A stretch of DNA of 64,000 bases, from positions 23,652,236 to 23,716,235 of the forward strand of contig OZ020585.1 in the NCBI GenBank assembly GCA_963971535.1. The letters are read 5' to 3'. A program made the translations under genes and the position numbers. This stretch comes from Notolepis coatsorum (taxonomy: Eukaryota; Chordata; Actinopteri; Aulopiformes; Paralepididae). Of this stretch, positions 32,183-42,456 are shown in pieces; the first letter of the stretch is position 1, and each line of letters begins with the position of its first letter. The notes beneath the pieces were generated by a model that saw only the letters and a list, made by a program, of their open reading frames with translations, did no database searches and was not told the origin of the DNA.

Positions 32183-32399
32183 CCTTGTGGTGAAAGTTTG
32201 GGAAGGAGGCGAGTAGGTGGCCACACACCTGCTTATGAAGGTAAGCGGAAGGGGGTGTGGTCAGACGGATGTTGGGAGGTAAAGGTACATGGTGGAATTT
32301 TTTATTCAGTGCTCGTGCACGAAGTGAAGTACAGTGCAGAACAGGTGCTGAGCGCACCATTTAACTCATAGAACTGGGTTATATACATAACCCTTCGTT
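32183..32399 (-). repeat. DIRS-like right inverted terminal repeat with extension
   Basis: 32183-32374 mirrors the left repeat. 32375-32399 is an extra 25 bases (GGGTTATATACATAACCC is itself palindromic) ending in GTT, after which the fold-back arm resumes with ATGAAAGC. Confidence 0.82.
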
Positions 32400-32847
32400 A
32401 TGAAAGCTGGAGGGAAAACAACATTGTATTTGAAGTTACTGCACTTTGCCTGTACATTACCTGTATAATTATTTAAGGAAATCGTGCAGCAGAGTGCAGT
32501 ATCTGCTTTTTTGGGGTTAATTAAAATAATTACGTCATATTTTTGTATGCCTAAAGATTACTTCATTAATACATGTTAAATCTGGGTACTATCATCTATC
32601 TACCTATAACACAGTTTGGATGGCAAGTCAAAAAACGTTAAAGCCATTTTTCTCAGTTTGGAAGTTACTGCGGTCTGCCTGGGTTTTGAGTGTGATTTTG
32701 TAGTTACTGCAGTTTTTAAAACCCCATATCTCCAAAACTGAGCGACATTAACATCTAAAACTTGGTCACAAGATAAAACATTTATTGACAAGTTCAATTT
32801 CACTCATAACTAAATTCGAGTTACTGCGGTTAGCCTTGACAGGGCAG

Positions 32848-32945
32848 TATTGATCTTGATCATTCAGCCAGGTGGAGCCATGACTATTGATCTTGATCAT
32901 TCAGCCAGGTGGAGGCACTGTATCACTATTGATCTTCATTGTTCA
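32848..32945. repeat. Minisatellite continuation
   Basis: Two and a half units (ATCTTGATCATTCAGCCAGG) of the array at 16420-17328 lie beyond the fold-back element, proving that the element split the array. Confidence 0.92.
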
Positions 32946-32962
32946 CCCTGCCACAGCTCATA

Positions 32963-32963
<1 letters not shown>

Positions 32964-33042
<79 letters not shown>
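32964..33042. repeat. (AGT)n microsatellite
   Basis: About 26 AGT triplets. On the minus strand it is the (ACT)n tail position of the LINE that follows, so it probably began as the LINE's 3' tail. Confidence 0.95.
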
Positions 33043-33044
<2 letters not shown>

Positions 33045-33295
33045 TTATTCAGTCATCATCTCACACAATACAATATACAGTACACCATCCTTTAACAATA
33101 TTTGATTTTACAGTGACTGAAAAGGTACAGACTGAAGCACAATGCTTATATATGCCTGTCCTATATTCTTAACAAAAATTAAGACTCCAAAACAGTATTC
33201 TAAAAGAAAATAGCAAAAAAAACAGTATTATTCACCCTTGTAGTTTTCAAAAATAGCTTTACAAACCATTTTCTTAAAAACCAAAAGCGAATTAC

Positions 33296-34156
33296 TGTGA
33301 GGTTTTGGTCCGCTCCCTGCCACACGCTCCGTTCCTTTAAGGTACTATGTGATTAATGCGTGCCGTGTTGATTGGTGCTTTCCCCGCCACACGCTTTTGA
33401 AGCAAGTATCAATCTCATCCCGCAGCTGTCACAGCTTGTAATCAGCGCCCCTGTAGGCTTTATATGCTCAGACCCCCTTACTATCGATGTTGGGTGGTTT
33501 TGAATTACACCTGCATATACCTGCCTTCCCCGTCGCTGTTGCTGTCTTTTGCTCTCCAGGATCTTTTGTGGAGAACTGCTGTGGAGAACCTGGTTCCCCG
33601 TTCGGAGCTACGCCTCGTAATCTGCCCGCTTCTCGCGTTGCGCTCTGGTGAGTTTTTGGAAACTATCTTTTGGATTATCAGTTTTTTGTGTGTTTGGTGA
33701 ACACCGAAGAGATCCCGTTTTTGTTTGTACTGGACTCACCTAATTTTTGTGTTAGATTAACACTGAAGATACCGTATTGTTTTTTCTCTGGACTCTGCTA
33801 ACTTGTGTGTGGTACACCGAAGATCAAGTCACTTGGATTTATACTGGATCAGTCACCTCTCTGCCTCTGTGTGTGCGCTGGGCTAACTCTGATTTCTCTC
33901 TCTCTCCGCTTCCACCGGGAGTGAAAGCTGGGAGGATCTGCAGAGCCGCTTCAAACGTCACTAGCCAATTCCTCACCACTACCTACTGGGAGTATCTGCA
34001 GAGCCGCAACAATCTTCACATGCCAGATTCCCTGTTTGTTCGATTGCTCTACTTCATTCCATCTTGTGACTCTGTAAATAAATACGCCCTTGCTTTGGCT
34101 AACTCTGAACTAACTCTCTGTGCCGTTGCGTTTGAGGTCGGTTACAAACCCTAACA
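33296..34156 (+). mobile_element. Solo LTR, 861 bp, TSD ATTAC
   Basis: It starts TGTGAGG and ends CCCTAACA, flanked by ATTAC at 33291-33295 and 34157-34161. It has a TATA-like CTTTATATGC near 33459 and AATAAA near 34078, giving plus orientation. No internal region is present, so it arose by LTR-LTR recombination. A 5-bp TSD suits BEL, Gypsy or ERV; I cannot tell which. Confidence 0.82.
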
Positions 34157-34268
34157 ATTACTCATTCTTAACTATCAGCATTGTTCCACAAGTTAACCCC
34201 AATAATAGAAATACACCTCCTTTTAATCCCTTTCTTAGCTTTTTGAACAGTAAATTTACAAATATCTC

Positions 34269-35688
34269 TCAAATCATATTTTCTTTCATGTATTGGAAAA
34301 AAAAACTTTGCACCCCGTCTGGGAGTAACTTTGCTTTAGCTCTGTACATTATTTGCATAGTTTTATAATAAACCAAATCATTAAATTTCATAATATGAGA
34401 CTTTATAAACAATGGATTTGTGTGTTCATAGTAACCAGCCTTGAAAAGGTTCCGAATGCCCCGCTTTTGCAGTACGACTATTGGATTTACTGTCTTTTTA
34501 AATGTCGACCCCCATACTTCCACACAGTAAGATATGTAGAAGTATAAGTGAGCAGTAAATGATATGCAAGGCTTTGTAGTTTAATATATCCTTACATTTA
34601 TACAATATTGCTACTGAATTAGATATCTTTCCTTGAATATAGTTAACATGTTGTTTCCATGTTAATTTCTGGTCAATAACTACCCCTAGAAATGTTTTCT
34701 CAGAAACTCTTTATATTTTACATCACATATTTTTTACTCGATATCCCCCTCTATTTCTTTTCGATTACCAAAAACCATAAATTTAGTTTTCTTAATATTG
34801 AGAGACAATTTATTAACATCAAACCAAGTTTTGATAATTTCAAGCTCTTTTTCAATATCAAACAAAAGTTCCTTTAAATTACTTCCTGAGCAATATAAAT
34901 GTGTATCATCTGCAAAAATAACAAACTTTAACAGCTCAGCAACATTGCACATATCATTAATATAAAGTATAAAACGTTTTGGACCTATCACAGATCCTGG
35001 GGTACTCCACAGGTGACCTTCCTAAATCCTGACACAGTGTCATTAATTTGCACACATTGCTGTCTGTTTTCCAAGTAGCTCTTCAGCCAAGAGTTAGCTA
35101 TACCTCGTATCCCATACTTCTCCAGTTTTCTCACTAATATGCTGTGATCTATTCATTGTATCAAAAGCCTTCTGTAGGTCAATATAAATACCAATAGAAC
35201 ACTCGTCATTGTCAACTGCTTTAGTTATTTCTTCTACCATCTCCATCACTGCATATGTAGTAGTTCTATTTTCCCTAAACCCATGGTGTTCACTCAGTAT
35301 TTTGTATTTGCCAATGAAAATATCCAGTTGTTTCACAAATAATTTCTCTAATATTTTTGAAAATTGAGGAAGTAGAGACACTGGTCTATAATTGTCCATT
35401 TGATGTTTATCTCCATTTTTAAATATTGGTATTACCTTTGCTGATTTCATATTATTTGGAAAAACACCTCTTTGAAAAGACAGATTGCATATAGGTCAAA
35501 GGTTTTACAATAGACTCAATTACTTCTTTAAAAATTACCATGTCAATGGAGTTTATATCAGTTGATGTTTTGTTTTTGAATTTACTTACAATTTCAATTA
35601 TATCAATTTCATTTACCCCACAAAGGAACATAGAACTGATATTACCATTTATAAGATTATTAAATATATCTTTTATCCTCAGGCACAA

Positions 35689-35729
<41 letters not shown>

Positions 35730-36404
35730 CTTTTTCCCCCTCCATTTTTCCTCCGATTTTCTCCCATCCCAATGTTAGTAGTATGCCAATTCCCAATCCC
35801 CTTCCTGGTCGCTGCGCACTTACCCCCCACAGTCAGATCATCTGGGAGAGTGGAGGCTATCACGTGCTTCCTCCGACACACATCCAGCCAATCAACCGCT
35901 TCTTTTCACCTGGCAGCGCGGATCCTCCCTGAGAGGGCGTAGTGTGTGGAAGGATCACACTATCCCACTCAGGTCCTATCCGCGCTTAGCAGGCGCCCCG
36001 ACCGAACTGTAGGAGTCGCTGTTTACAACGACCCGGACCCACCCCGCCAGCTTCTCCCACCCTCTAATACAGCCAATTGTATTAGTGTGAACGGCCAGCC
36101 AAGCTGGTGACAACCCCGGAGCTGTGAGCTGGATTTGAATCCAGCTCACAGCTCCGGGGTTGGTGACGAACGCAATCTCCGCTACGCCACCTAACCGCAA
36201 CAGGCACAACTATTTTGCTGGCCAAAGTAGCTCCAACACCCACAAAGTATAGTCATTGAAATCTTCAACGATGCTTTTTACATTGTCCACTTTAGCATCA
36301 GAGCTATTCCGAATAATATGATTGATTATTTTCCAGGTCCTTTGTATATTATTTGCACTGCCCTCTAATATTTTATTGTAGTATTCCTTCTTCTGTACTC
36401 TCAT
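34269..36404 (-). pseudogene. Rex1/CR1-like LINE reverse transcriptase, fragmented
   Basis: From 5' to 3' on minus: KKEYYNKILEGSANNIQRTW (36404 side); then DIIEIVSKFKNKTSTDINSID (35452-35691), the RT start; SAKVIPIFKNGDKHQMDNYRPVSLLP in pieces and IYIDLQKAFDT with the first catalytic Asp (35094-35450); LYINDMC and FADDTHLYCSG (34734-34991) with the Asp pair; and EVWGSTFKKTVNPIVVLQKR (34269-34523), the C-terminal region. Several frameshifts and the SINE insertion break it. All palm motifs can still be recognised in order, so the assignment as a Jockey-group LINE is firm; the clade name is not. Confidence 0.82.
35690..36200 (-). mobile_element. tRNA-derived SINE, full length, 10-bp TSD
   Basis: Flanked by CAGGCACAAC at 35680-35689 and 36201-36210. 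On minus it starts GGTTAGGTGGCGTAGCGGAG and ends in a long A tail (T run at 35692-35726). It is the same family as 833-1313 and 62476-62963. The tRNA head is rearranged: 36111-36162 is a perfect 24-bp inverted repeat with a 4-nt loop. Confidence 0.9.
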
Positions 36405-36714
36405 AATGGAAGTCAGTTTATTCGTATACAGCTTCCATTTTTCTTCGCTTTTACTGGTTCTCAGTTGTAAATATTTCTTGTAAAGTACGTTTTTCTTTTT
36501 GCACGCCCTTTACATAGCTTTAGTCTTCCATGGCTTTCCTTTATATTTATCCTTCACTCAGCTCTCTCTAATAGGACAGTGTTTGTTGTATAGCTCTGTG
36601 GATGTCAACAAAAATGCATCATGATCATATGCCTGATTTGGATCGTCAACATACACCTCATCCCAGTTGTAGTTTGTAAGGTCCAGCTGGATGCACCGCA
36701 ATTAATCCTTCAAC

Positions 36715-37150
36715 ACCTGTAATATGTACTTTCTCAGTCAGTGATAAGTGCAGTCATCTTATGCAGCATCACTTTTCACATCAAAACAAAAGTAGAACTG
36801 TAATGTGGACTTTCTCATATTATTAACATTGACAAACATATTTACAACAAAAGTAGAACTGTAATGTGGACCTTCTCCTATTAACATTGCCAAACATATT
36901 TAAAATTAGCATTTTATAAAGTAGAACTGTAATATGTACTTTCTCAGTGCATATTGTGCAGTCATCTTATGCAGCATCACTTTTCACATCAAAACAAAAG
37001 TAGAACTGTAATGTGGACTCTCATATTATTAACATTATAAAATGCTAATTGTAAATATGTTTGTCAAAGTAGAACTGTAATATGTACTTTCTCAGTCAGT
37101 GCTAAGTGCAATCATCTTATGCAGCATCACTTTTCACATCACAATATGGA
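36715..37150. repeat. Higher-order tandem repeat
   Basis: Three imperfect copies of a block containing GTAATATGTACTTTCTCAGT, CATCTTATGCAGCATCACTT and AAAGTAGAACTGTAATGTGG start near 36718, 36931 and 37078, with shorter partial units between. Confidence 0.8.
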
Positions 37151-37208
37151 CTCTCAGGGAAAGATCTAAAGGGAATCTACAGATCGCGATCGACGGGTTG
37201 GTGACCAC

Positions 37209-38263
37209 TGGGTTAAGAGACAGAGATTCTATTCTAAAAGAGAATATATACATTTGAGGGGAAGAAACTGTACATTGGAGGGGGTTGAGTGGGGGGGGGG
37301 TTGGACATTTATCGGACCAGTTTCGAATTGCAGCCTCCCGTAGTTGCTCTTTGAGAGCTGTTTTGAAGGTGGTATAGGGATTCACATTATTTTACGGCTG
37401 TGGGTAGGGCGTTCCACATTGTTGTGGCATAATTGCAAAACGTGTTTAGTCCCTTGTTTGAGTCGGATCTGGGTTGAACATGATTTGTGGAACTCCCTCT
37501 GATGTTGTGGTCGTGGAATTCACGGACCTTTGGGAAGTATTTCGACATGTACATGGGTATTTTAGTGGTGTAGTGTATCTTGTAGACCAGGCCCATTGCA
37601 AGTTGTTGTACTCTGTCGTCTACTCTAAGCCATCCTAGGTTGTCAAAATGGGCAGGGGTGAGGTGGGTTTTAGGAGTAAGGTCTGACCAGTTTGTTTTGT
37701 GATGTTTGTAGTCTTGTTTTTAGTGCCTTTGAGGTGCTTTGGTACCATGAGGTGCAAGCATAGTCGTAGTACCCTTGAATGAGTGCTCCTGTTAGAGTCT
37801 TCAGGGTATTTTTGTTTACCAGAGAGGAGATCCGGTACAAGAATCTTGTTTGTTGGCAGACTTTTTTTTATTACATTGGTTGCCATTTTGTCACAGGAAA
37901 GATTTGCCTCTAGGATGGAACCCAGGTATACTTAATTTCATCTTTCCTTGTGACAATATTGTCACCCACTGTAACAGAGAAGACGTTGGCCTTGCTGAGT
38001 TTGTTATTTGATCCAAATAGAATGGACTCTGTTTTACCCAGGTTTAATGATAGTTTGTTATCAGCGAGCCAGGTGCAGATTCTGCCGAGTTCAGAGCTGA
38101 GGGCTTTTTCAACCTGCAACTTGTCACTGTCAGAGACCAGCAGGGCTGAGTCGTCCGCGAACAGGAACAAGTTGCAGTCACAAGCTGATGACATGTCATT
38201 TGCATAAATTAGGAACAGTTGTACACTACAGATGAAAACTAGCTCATTAGCTAATTCTAGCAC
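37209..38263 (-). pseudogene. LINE RT fragment (C-terminal half)
   Basis: Minus frames in order: IYANDMSSACDCNLFLFADDSALL, then LADNKLSLNLGKTESILFGSN (37910-38263), which has the FADD box and thumb; a broken middle with YKHHKTNWSDL-type sequence (37635-37886); and YFPKVREFHDHNIRGSSTNH, then WNALPTAVK (37387-37596). The palm upstream of FADD is missing. Another fish Jockey-group LINE, distinct from the one at 33043-36690. The segment at 37155-37208 ends GTTGGTGACCACTG, resembling a hAT terminus. Confidence 0.78.
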
Positions 38264-38606
38264 ATTTACATTGATGTGGAAACTAAATATGTTGATTAAT
38301 GTGAACTGTCCCTGGGTAAAGAATTAATCAAATAAATAAACATTGGCCATACTTCCCCATTTATGTCTGCTTCTCAATATTTCAGCTGACTTTCACACAT
38401 TTCTGGAATAATTTGCATTGCAGTTGTACAAGACAGCATGTTGTCTAAATACAGAGTAGCAAACATTCACTTTGTGTGTCGTTAGCAATACTAATCATGA
38501 TAACTCCCCTATTTATCTACTTCTGTTCTCAGGGGATATGGCAAAGCTCCTGTGTGTGGTGAGTGTAGCTTGGCTTCTTGCATACAAAACGGTTGTGATT
38601 TTTATC
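38264..38606. other. No gene seen
   Basis: AT-rich sequence without a recognisable feature. Confidence 0.4.
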
Positions 38607-38973
38607 TTTTTTTCATAGCCACAGTTTGCGAAGACGCTCTCTGATTGGCTAGCCCGCGTACAGCGAAGACCCTCTCTGATTGGTTTAGCTCCGAAGGGCT
38701 CTGGGATAGAAATGTCCGCCTTGTACATATATATTCTCTGCTTCGAAGTGGTTATGATTTGGCCCTCTTTTGAAGTGGGTTATGCATAGAGTTTGGAATC
38801 AGGGCTGGTGGTCCATCGCCCTGCTCTAAAGATAAACTCTAAGCATAACCCACTTCGAAAGAGGGCCAAAGCATAACCACTTCGAAGCAGAGAATATATA
38901 TGTACAAGGCGGAAGAGCCCTTCGGAGCTAAACCAATCAGAGAGGGTCTTCGCAAACTGCGGCTACGAAAAAA
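38607..38973. mobile_element. Fold-back (snap-back) element
   Basis: The arm at 38607-38794 is inverted at 38834-38973 around a 39-nt loop. Matching blocks include GCTTCGAAGTGGTTATG, TGTACATATATATTCTCTGC, GAGCCCTTCGGAGCTAAACC and CAATCAGAGAGGGTCTTCGC. The left arm has an extra internal duplication of the CTCTCTGATTGG segment. No coding. Confidence 0.85.
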
Positions 38974-39292
38974 TATATCCATTTTTCAAAGCATCTACAA
39001 ATGTGTTACTACACATTAAACAACATTATTTAATGATGAACAAATCAAGTACAAACAATGTTGATAATGAATAATAAATAATGTAGAACTAATTTGTAAA
39101 TGTTATACAAATATAGTTATAAATGATTTAATAATAATTTACGAATGTATATAAATGATTTGTTCATGATTAGTTCATTATATTATCTACAAATACCTTA
39201 TAAAGGTCTTATAACTGAGTGTTATTATAAAGTGTTACCCATTACTTTAGATACTTACATTCAATAGTAAATACTTCTCTACTCTTACTTAA

Positions 39293-39710
39293 AGGGGAAC
39301 TATCTTATAAATGGCCTTTTTGAGTGTTTAGCATTGTTTCCTAGCTATGTGAACTTATATTAATATGATCTATGTCTCAAAATTCTCATATTGGCGCATT
39401 CTTCCAATTCTCCTCTCACAATATTCACCCTCACTTAACTGAGTCGTTTGAAAATGTGCCTATATGTGATGTCATATAGTCACCGCTGCATGTTAATGTT
39501 CAGGCGAACATGACGCGGCGCAGTGGTTTAGGAGCCCAGGCTCAAAACAGCTCGAGATCTTGAGGTAGAAAAATGCTGTTTTTGAGGACTTGATTAGAAA
39601 TACAAAACAATGAATAAAAAAAATATATATATTACAGAGGTGTTCCATAGACTCACAGGAATTGTGTAAAAGTGCCCAAATAGTGAAAGAAATAGTAAAA
39701 TAGTTCCCCT
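39293..39710. mobile_element. TTAA-flanked MITE (piggyBac/Kolobok type)
   Basis: Ends AGGGGAACTATCTTATAA and, reverse-complemented, AGGGGAACTATTTTACTA. TTAA directly flanks both ends (39289-39292 and 39711-39714). 418 bp, no coding. Confidence 0.82.
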
Positions 39711-39930
39711 TTAAAGGAACACAGCAACTTTTTGGGAAATTAGCTTATTTGCCATCTACCCCGGAGTTAGACAAGCCGATACATACCCGTTTCTTCTCTG
39801 TGCATGCATTCAGAGTATGGAACACCCACACCGTTAGCCTAGCTTAGCGTCATTCACTGGAAGTAGGGCTGCCCAGTTAGCCTAGTTCCCAACAGTCACG
39901 ACATACACCATTGGAAAGAGGAGATTTGGC
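39711..39930 (+). mobile_element. One-sided TTAA-type MITE fragment
   Basis: TTAAAGGAACACAGCAACTT followed by TTTGGGAAATTAGC is a common fish MITE left end. It shares the TTAA with the preceding element, and I see no right end. Confidence 0.45.
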
Positions 39931-41725
39931 CCGATTCATAGATGTATGACTTGGCCATAATAAGGAAATGTATAGGCCTGATATTCTATATTATATATTC
40001 ATATTACAAATTGCAGTACTGTATCTACAAAAAAACCTGTAAATCATCTGCCCTTTATTCATTTGCTTAGATTTTTTGTACCCTTGATCTCGAGAAGGTG
40101 CCGAATGAGCTCAATGGCAATCTTTCACGTCTGGTCAATGTTAGCATGGTGTTATTCACCGTCAAAGATAGTAACAGACACAATATTTCTGACACTGTGA
40201 ATACATTCCCTGAGGTCGATGTACCTAGATACCAAGAACATGCAAATGGACCTTGGAGAAGTGGAGGAATCTTCCATTTACTTGGGTATATACTTATAGG
40301 CAAATCTTTTGAAAATATGGCTTAAGAGGTTAAGTAAAGGAACTGTGTACTTCTTCCACCACTGGTCCCCAATCTATCTGTTTCAGTGTGTGAGGTCAGT
40401 GGAATTGTCAGATCTGATTGGTTGTGAAAGGGTCAGCTCTGATCTACTGGTCTACTTTGGTGGGGACAGACAAACAGAGCAATGGTTATAGGTGGCTTCA
40501 GGCCCGTGGCCTACGACATAGAAATAAGACGGCACAATCAAGGAAGAAAGAGAGGAAGAAAGAATTCAGCCAACGTAATACCCCTCGATCTTTCTCTGGC
40601 GAGGCTGTTATTAGTTTGTTCTCTCATCCCTCGATACACATCCATCTCAATCAGGGCCGGTGGACTATATGCTCTATTGAATTGCCAGACAGAAATATAC
40701 TGGGGAAAGTTTCGCGAAGCTAGTTAGCAATGGTGCGAGAGGAAGACATCAGTGATTAACATGACAGGGGGGTCTTGAGGAGGGGTGGGGTGCGTTCGTG
40801 AACAGATTGATGCGCCGCTCGCTCACTCATTCCCATTGTTCATTAGCGCTTTCTGAACCGCGGGGCTCTCGGAACCGTTTGGAACAGCGGAGGAGAATCC
40901 ATCAATCAGTAATAAGAGTGTCGGCTTTGACCTGTATTGCACAATTATTCTTCCTCCCCCCGTAATCTTGATTGTCTTCCTTAATCAGTGGGCGGGGCCT
41001 TTGAGCTCTGCCATTGGAAGATTTATGGCCATGCAGTGGGGATTTGTGAGACGTGCCTCGCGACGGCACAGAAGACTGTTGGATTATCTGGTATAGTGGT
41101 AAATTGTTGTCAGAAATCCTTACAGATGGCAGATCTCCAGGGGATAGCTACATGACATGGAGGCCGAGAACGGCCACGGCTTTATTTATAATTGTATTGC
41201 CGTTTTCTCGTGATAATAGCGATGAATTTATTTCATTATCTTGATATAACAAAGGTCGTTTTTTTCTTGATGTTCATTACAGCAACAGACAGCCGGTGGC
41301 AGCTCTTGAAGGCTGAAATCAGGATGGCGTGATCACATGAACCGGCTTGCGCAATCATCTTAGAGTTCTGCACATGGTTCTGGATAATTATCCCACCAAA
41401 AAAAAGTCTTCTGTTATATCGAGATAATGAAATAAATGAATCCGTTATCACGAGAAAACGATCTTTGTTATATTGAGATAATGAAATAACCAAAGGGTAC
41501 AGGTTTTTATTGATACAAGGAGATGTTGAAAGCAAAGGTTGTTCACCTACGGGCCACACCTGCATCTACTGTCCTTTTATGTTAGGGAGAGGAAGCTCTG
41601 AAGGAAGGCTGAAGCCAGAGGCTCATTTAACACAGAACAGACTCATGGGAAGTAATTAGAGAGCAGCCCGGTGACATCTTAGTACCATATCTAATTGCGT
41701 CCCGTGGGTTTCGGTGCCTGTGAAC
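39931..41725. other. No gene seen
   Basis: Mostly low-copy DNA. Short frames (40098-40325, 40418-40727) have no recognisable domain. Around 40800-41050 the sequence is complex and of moderate GC, a plausible place for conserved noncoding DNA, but this cannot be shown from one sequence. An imperfect inverted repeat (ATTTATTTCATTATCTTGAT at 41225, AGATAATGAAATAAATGAAT at 41421) suggests a further small MITE. Confidence 0.45.
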
Positions 41726-41729
41726 TTAA

Positions 41730-42452
41730 AGGAGCACTTCGCCAATTTTCAATCTTAATCCTATCGTTCTGTTGTGAGGAGGACACGTGATAATCTGACA
41801 CGTAACTCACTATTTTCAACTGTAGGCCAAACTCAAGGAAGGTCAAAGAAATGGTTGAGGAAATAGTGCAGTTTGCTAGAGGTCTGCTGTCCTCTCTGTG
41901 ACGTCACCTGGAGGAATCTCACGGGGTGCCGATGCGGCTGAGCTCTCGGGTTGGCTGTTGCAACTGAGTTACATGTCAGATTATCACATGGTAAATGGTG
42001 CAGTTATATAGCGCTTCACAATTGATGCCTCACATTCACCCATTCACTCACACATTCACACACCGACGGCGGAGGCAACCATGCAAGGTGCCAACCTGTT
42101 CATTGAGAGCAGTTAGGAGTTAAGTATCTTGCTCAATAATAATAATAATAATAATAATAATGGATTGGATTTATATAGCGCTCTTCGTGACACCCCAGTG
42201 ACCCCAGAGCGCTTACAGAGTCCATTATTCGTTCATACACAGTCATACCAGTGGTGGTAAGCTACAATTGCAGCCAGAGCTGCCCTGAGGCAGACTCACG
42301 GAAGCGTGGCGAATAATCATCAATGACTCTTCGACGCGTTGCCGGGAGAAGTCGGAATTGAACCGGAAAGCTTACGATTACCAGACAAATTCTACTTCCT
42401 GAGCCACTGTCATCCTCACAACAGAGAGATTAAAGGTTGAAAATCGGTGCCC
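41730..42452. mobile_element. TTAA-flanked MITE with SINE insertion
   Basis: The left end AGGAGCACTTCGCCAATTTT and the reverse-complemented right end GGGCACCGATTTTCAACC are related. TTAA lies at 41726-41729 and 42453-42456. GTTCTGTTGTGAGGA near the left is mirrored by TCCTCACAACAGAG near the right. The middle is occupied by a SINE. Confidence 0.7.
41995..42411 (-). mobile_element. tRNA-derived SINE (ATGGTAAATG tail family)
   Basis: On minus it starts GACAGTGGCTCAGGAAGTAG (A box) with B box GGTTCAATTCC about 45 nt on. The body contains CACCGACGGCGGAGGCAACC (plus-strand reading), and it ends CATTTACCAT. A (TAA)8-9 tract at 42136-42160 and a second TTATATAGCGCT motif indicate internal duplication. 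This is a very common teleost repeat type. Confidence 0.72.
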
Positions 42453-42456
42453 TTAA

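Larger units (their letters stand above)
17713..32399 (+). mobile_element. DIRS-like retrotransposon, non-autonomous or decayed
   Basis: Inverted terminal repeats of about 190 bp (17716-17903 and 32183-32374) flank a segment that is 5.6 kb without the BEL insertion. Just inside the right repeat is an 88-bp block (32070-32157) complementary to both outer ends: its left half to the left terminus (GTTAATGGATTGCTCAGC) and its right half to the right terminus (GTTAAATGGTGCGCTCAGC). The right repeat carries a 25-bp extension (32375-32399). There is no TSD, only GTT at each junction, and joining the flanks through GTT restores the fold-back arm. This is the architecture of DIRS elements, which integrate by tyrosine recombinase. 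I see no RT or recombinase frame. Confidence 0.72.
17329..32847. mobile_element. Fold-back element with long inverted arms, TSD TATT
   Basis: The left arm (17329-17648) is an inverted copy of the right arm (17695-17715 plus 32400-32847). Ends are CTGCCCTGT and, reverse-complemented, CTGCCCTGT. TATT flanks both ends (17325-17328 and 32848-32851) inside the minisatellite. The right arm has about 145 bp that the left lacks, between direct repeats of ACCGCAGTAACT. The motif GCAGTAACT recurs in both arms. Between the arms is a 46-bp loop (17649-17694). A DIRS-like element inserted at GTT makes up the rest. Without it the element is about 0.85 kb and encodes nothing. Superfamily unknown. Confidence 0.82.
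33043..36690 (-). mobile_element. Decayed Rex1/CR1-like LINE with two insertions
   Basis: It reads on minus from about 36690 down to a 3' UTR at 33043-33290 and an (ACT)n tail. RT fragments lie at 34269-36404. It is interrupted by a solo LTR (33296-34156) and a SINE (35690-36200), each with its own TSD. Weak endonuclease-linker similarity extends to about 36690. Frame breaks are frequent, so it is older than the L2 copies. Confidence 0.78.

Noticed and set aside
17329-32847. Polinton/Maverick interpretation of the 15.5-kb inverted-repeat unit
   Set aside because: Size and long inverted ends fit at first sight, but the TSD is 4 bp rather than 6, the interior is a DIRS-like element plus a BEL, and no Polinton polymerase, integrase or capsid genes are present.
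33777-34154. 125-codon ORF inside the solo LTR
   Set aside because: No similarity recognised, and LTR sequence is expected to contain chance frames. Only one copy is available, so there is no evidence of conservation.
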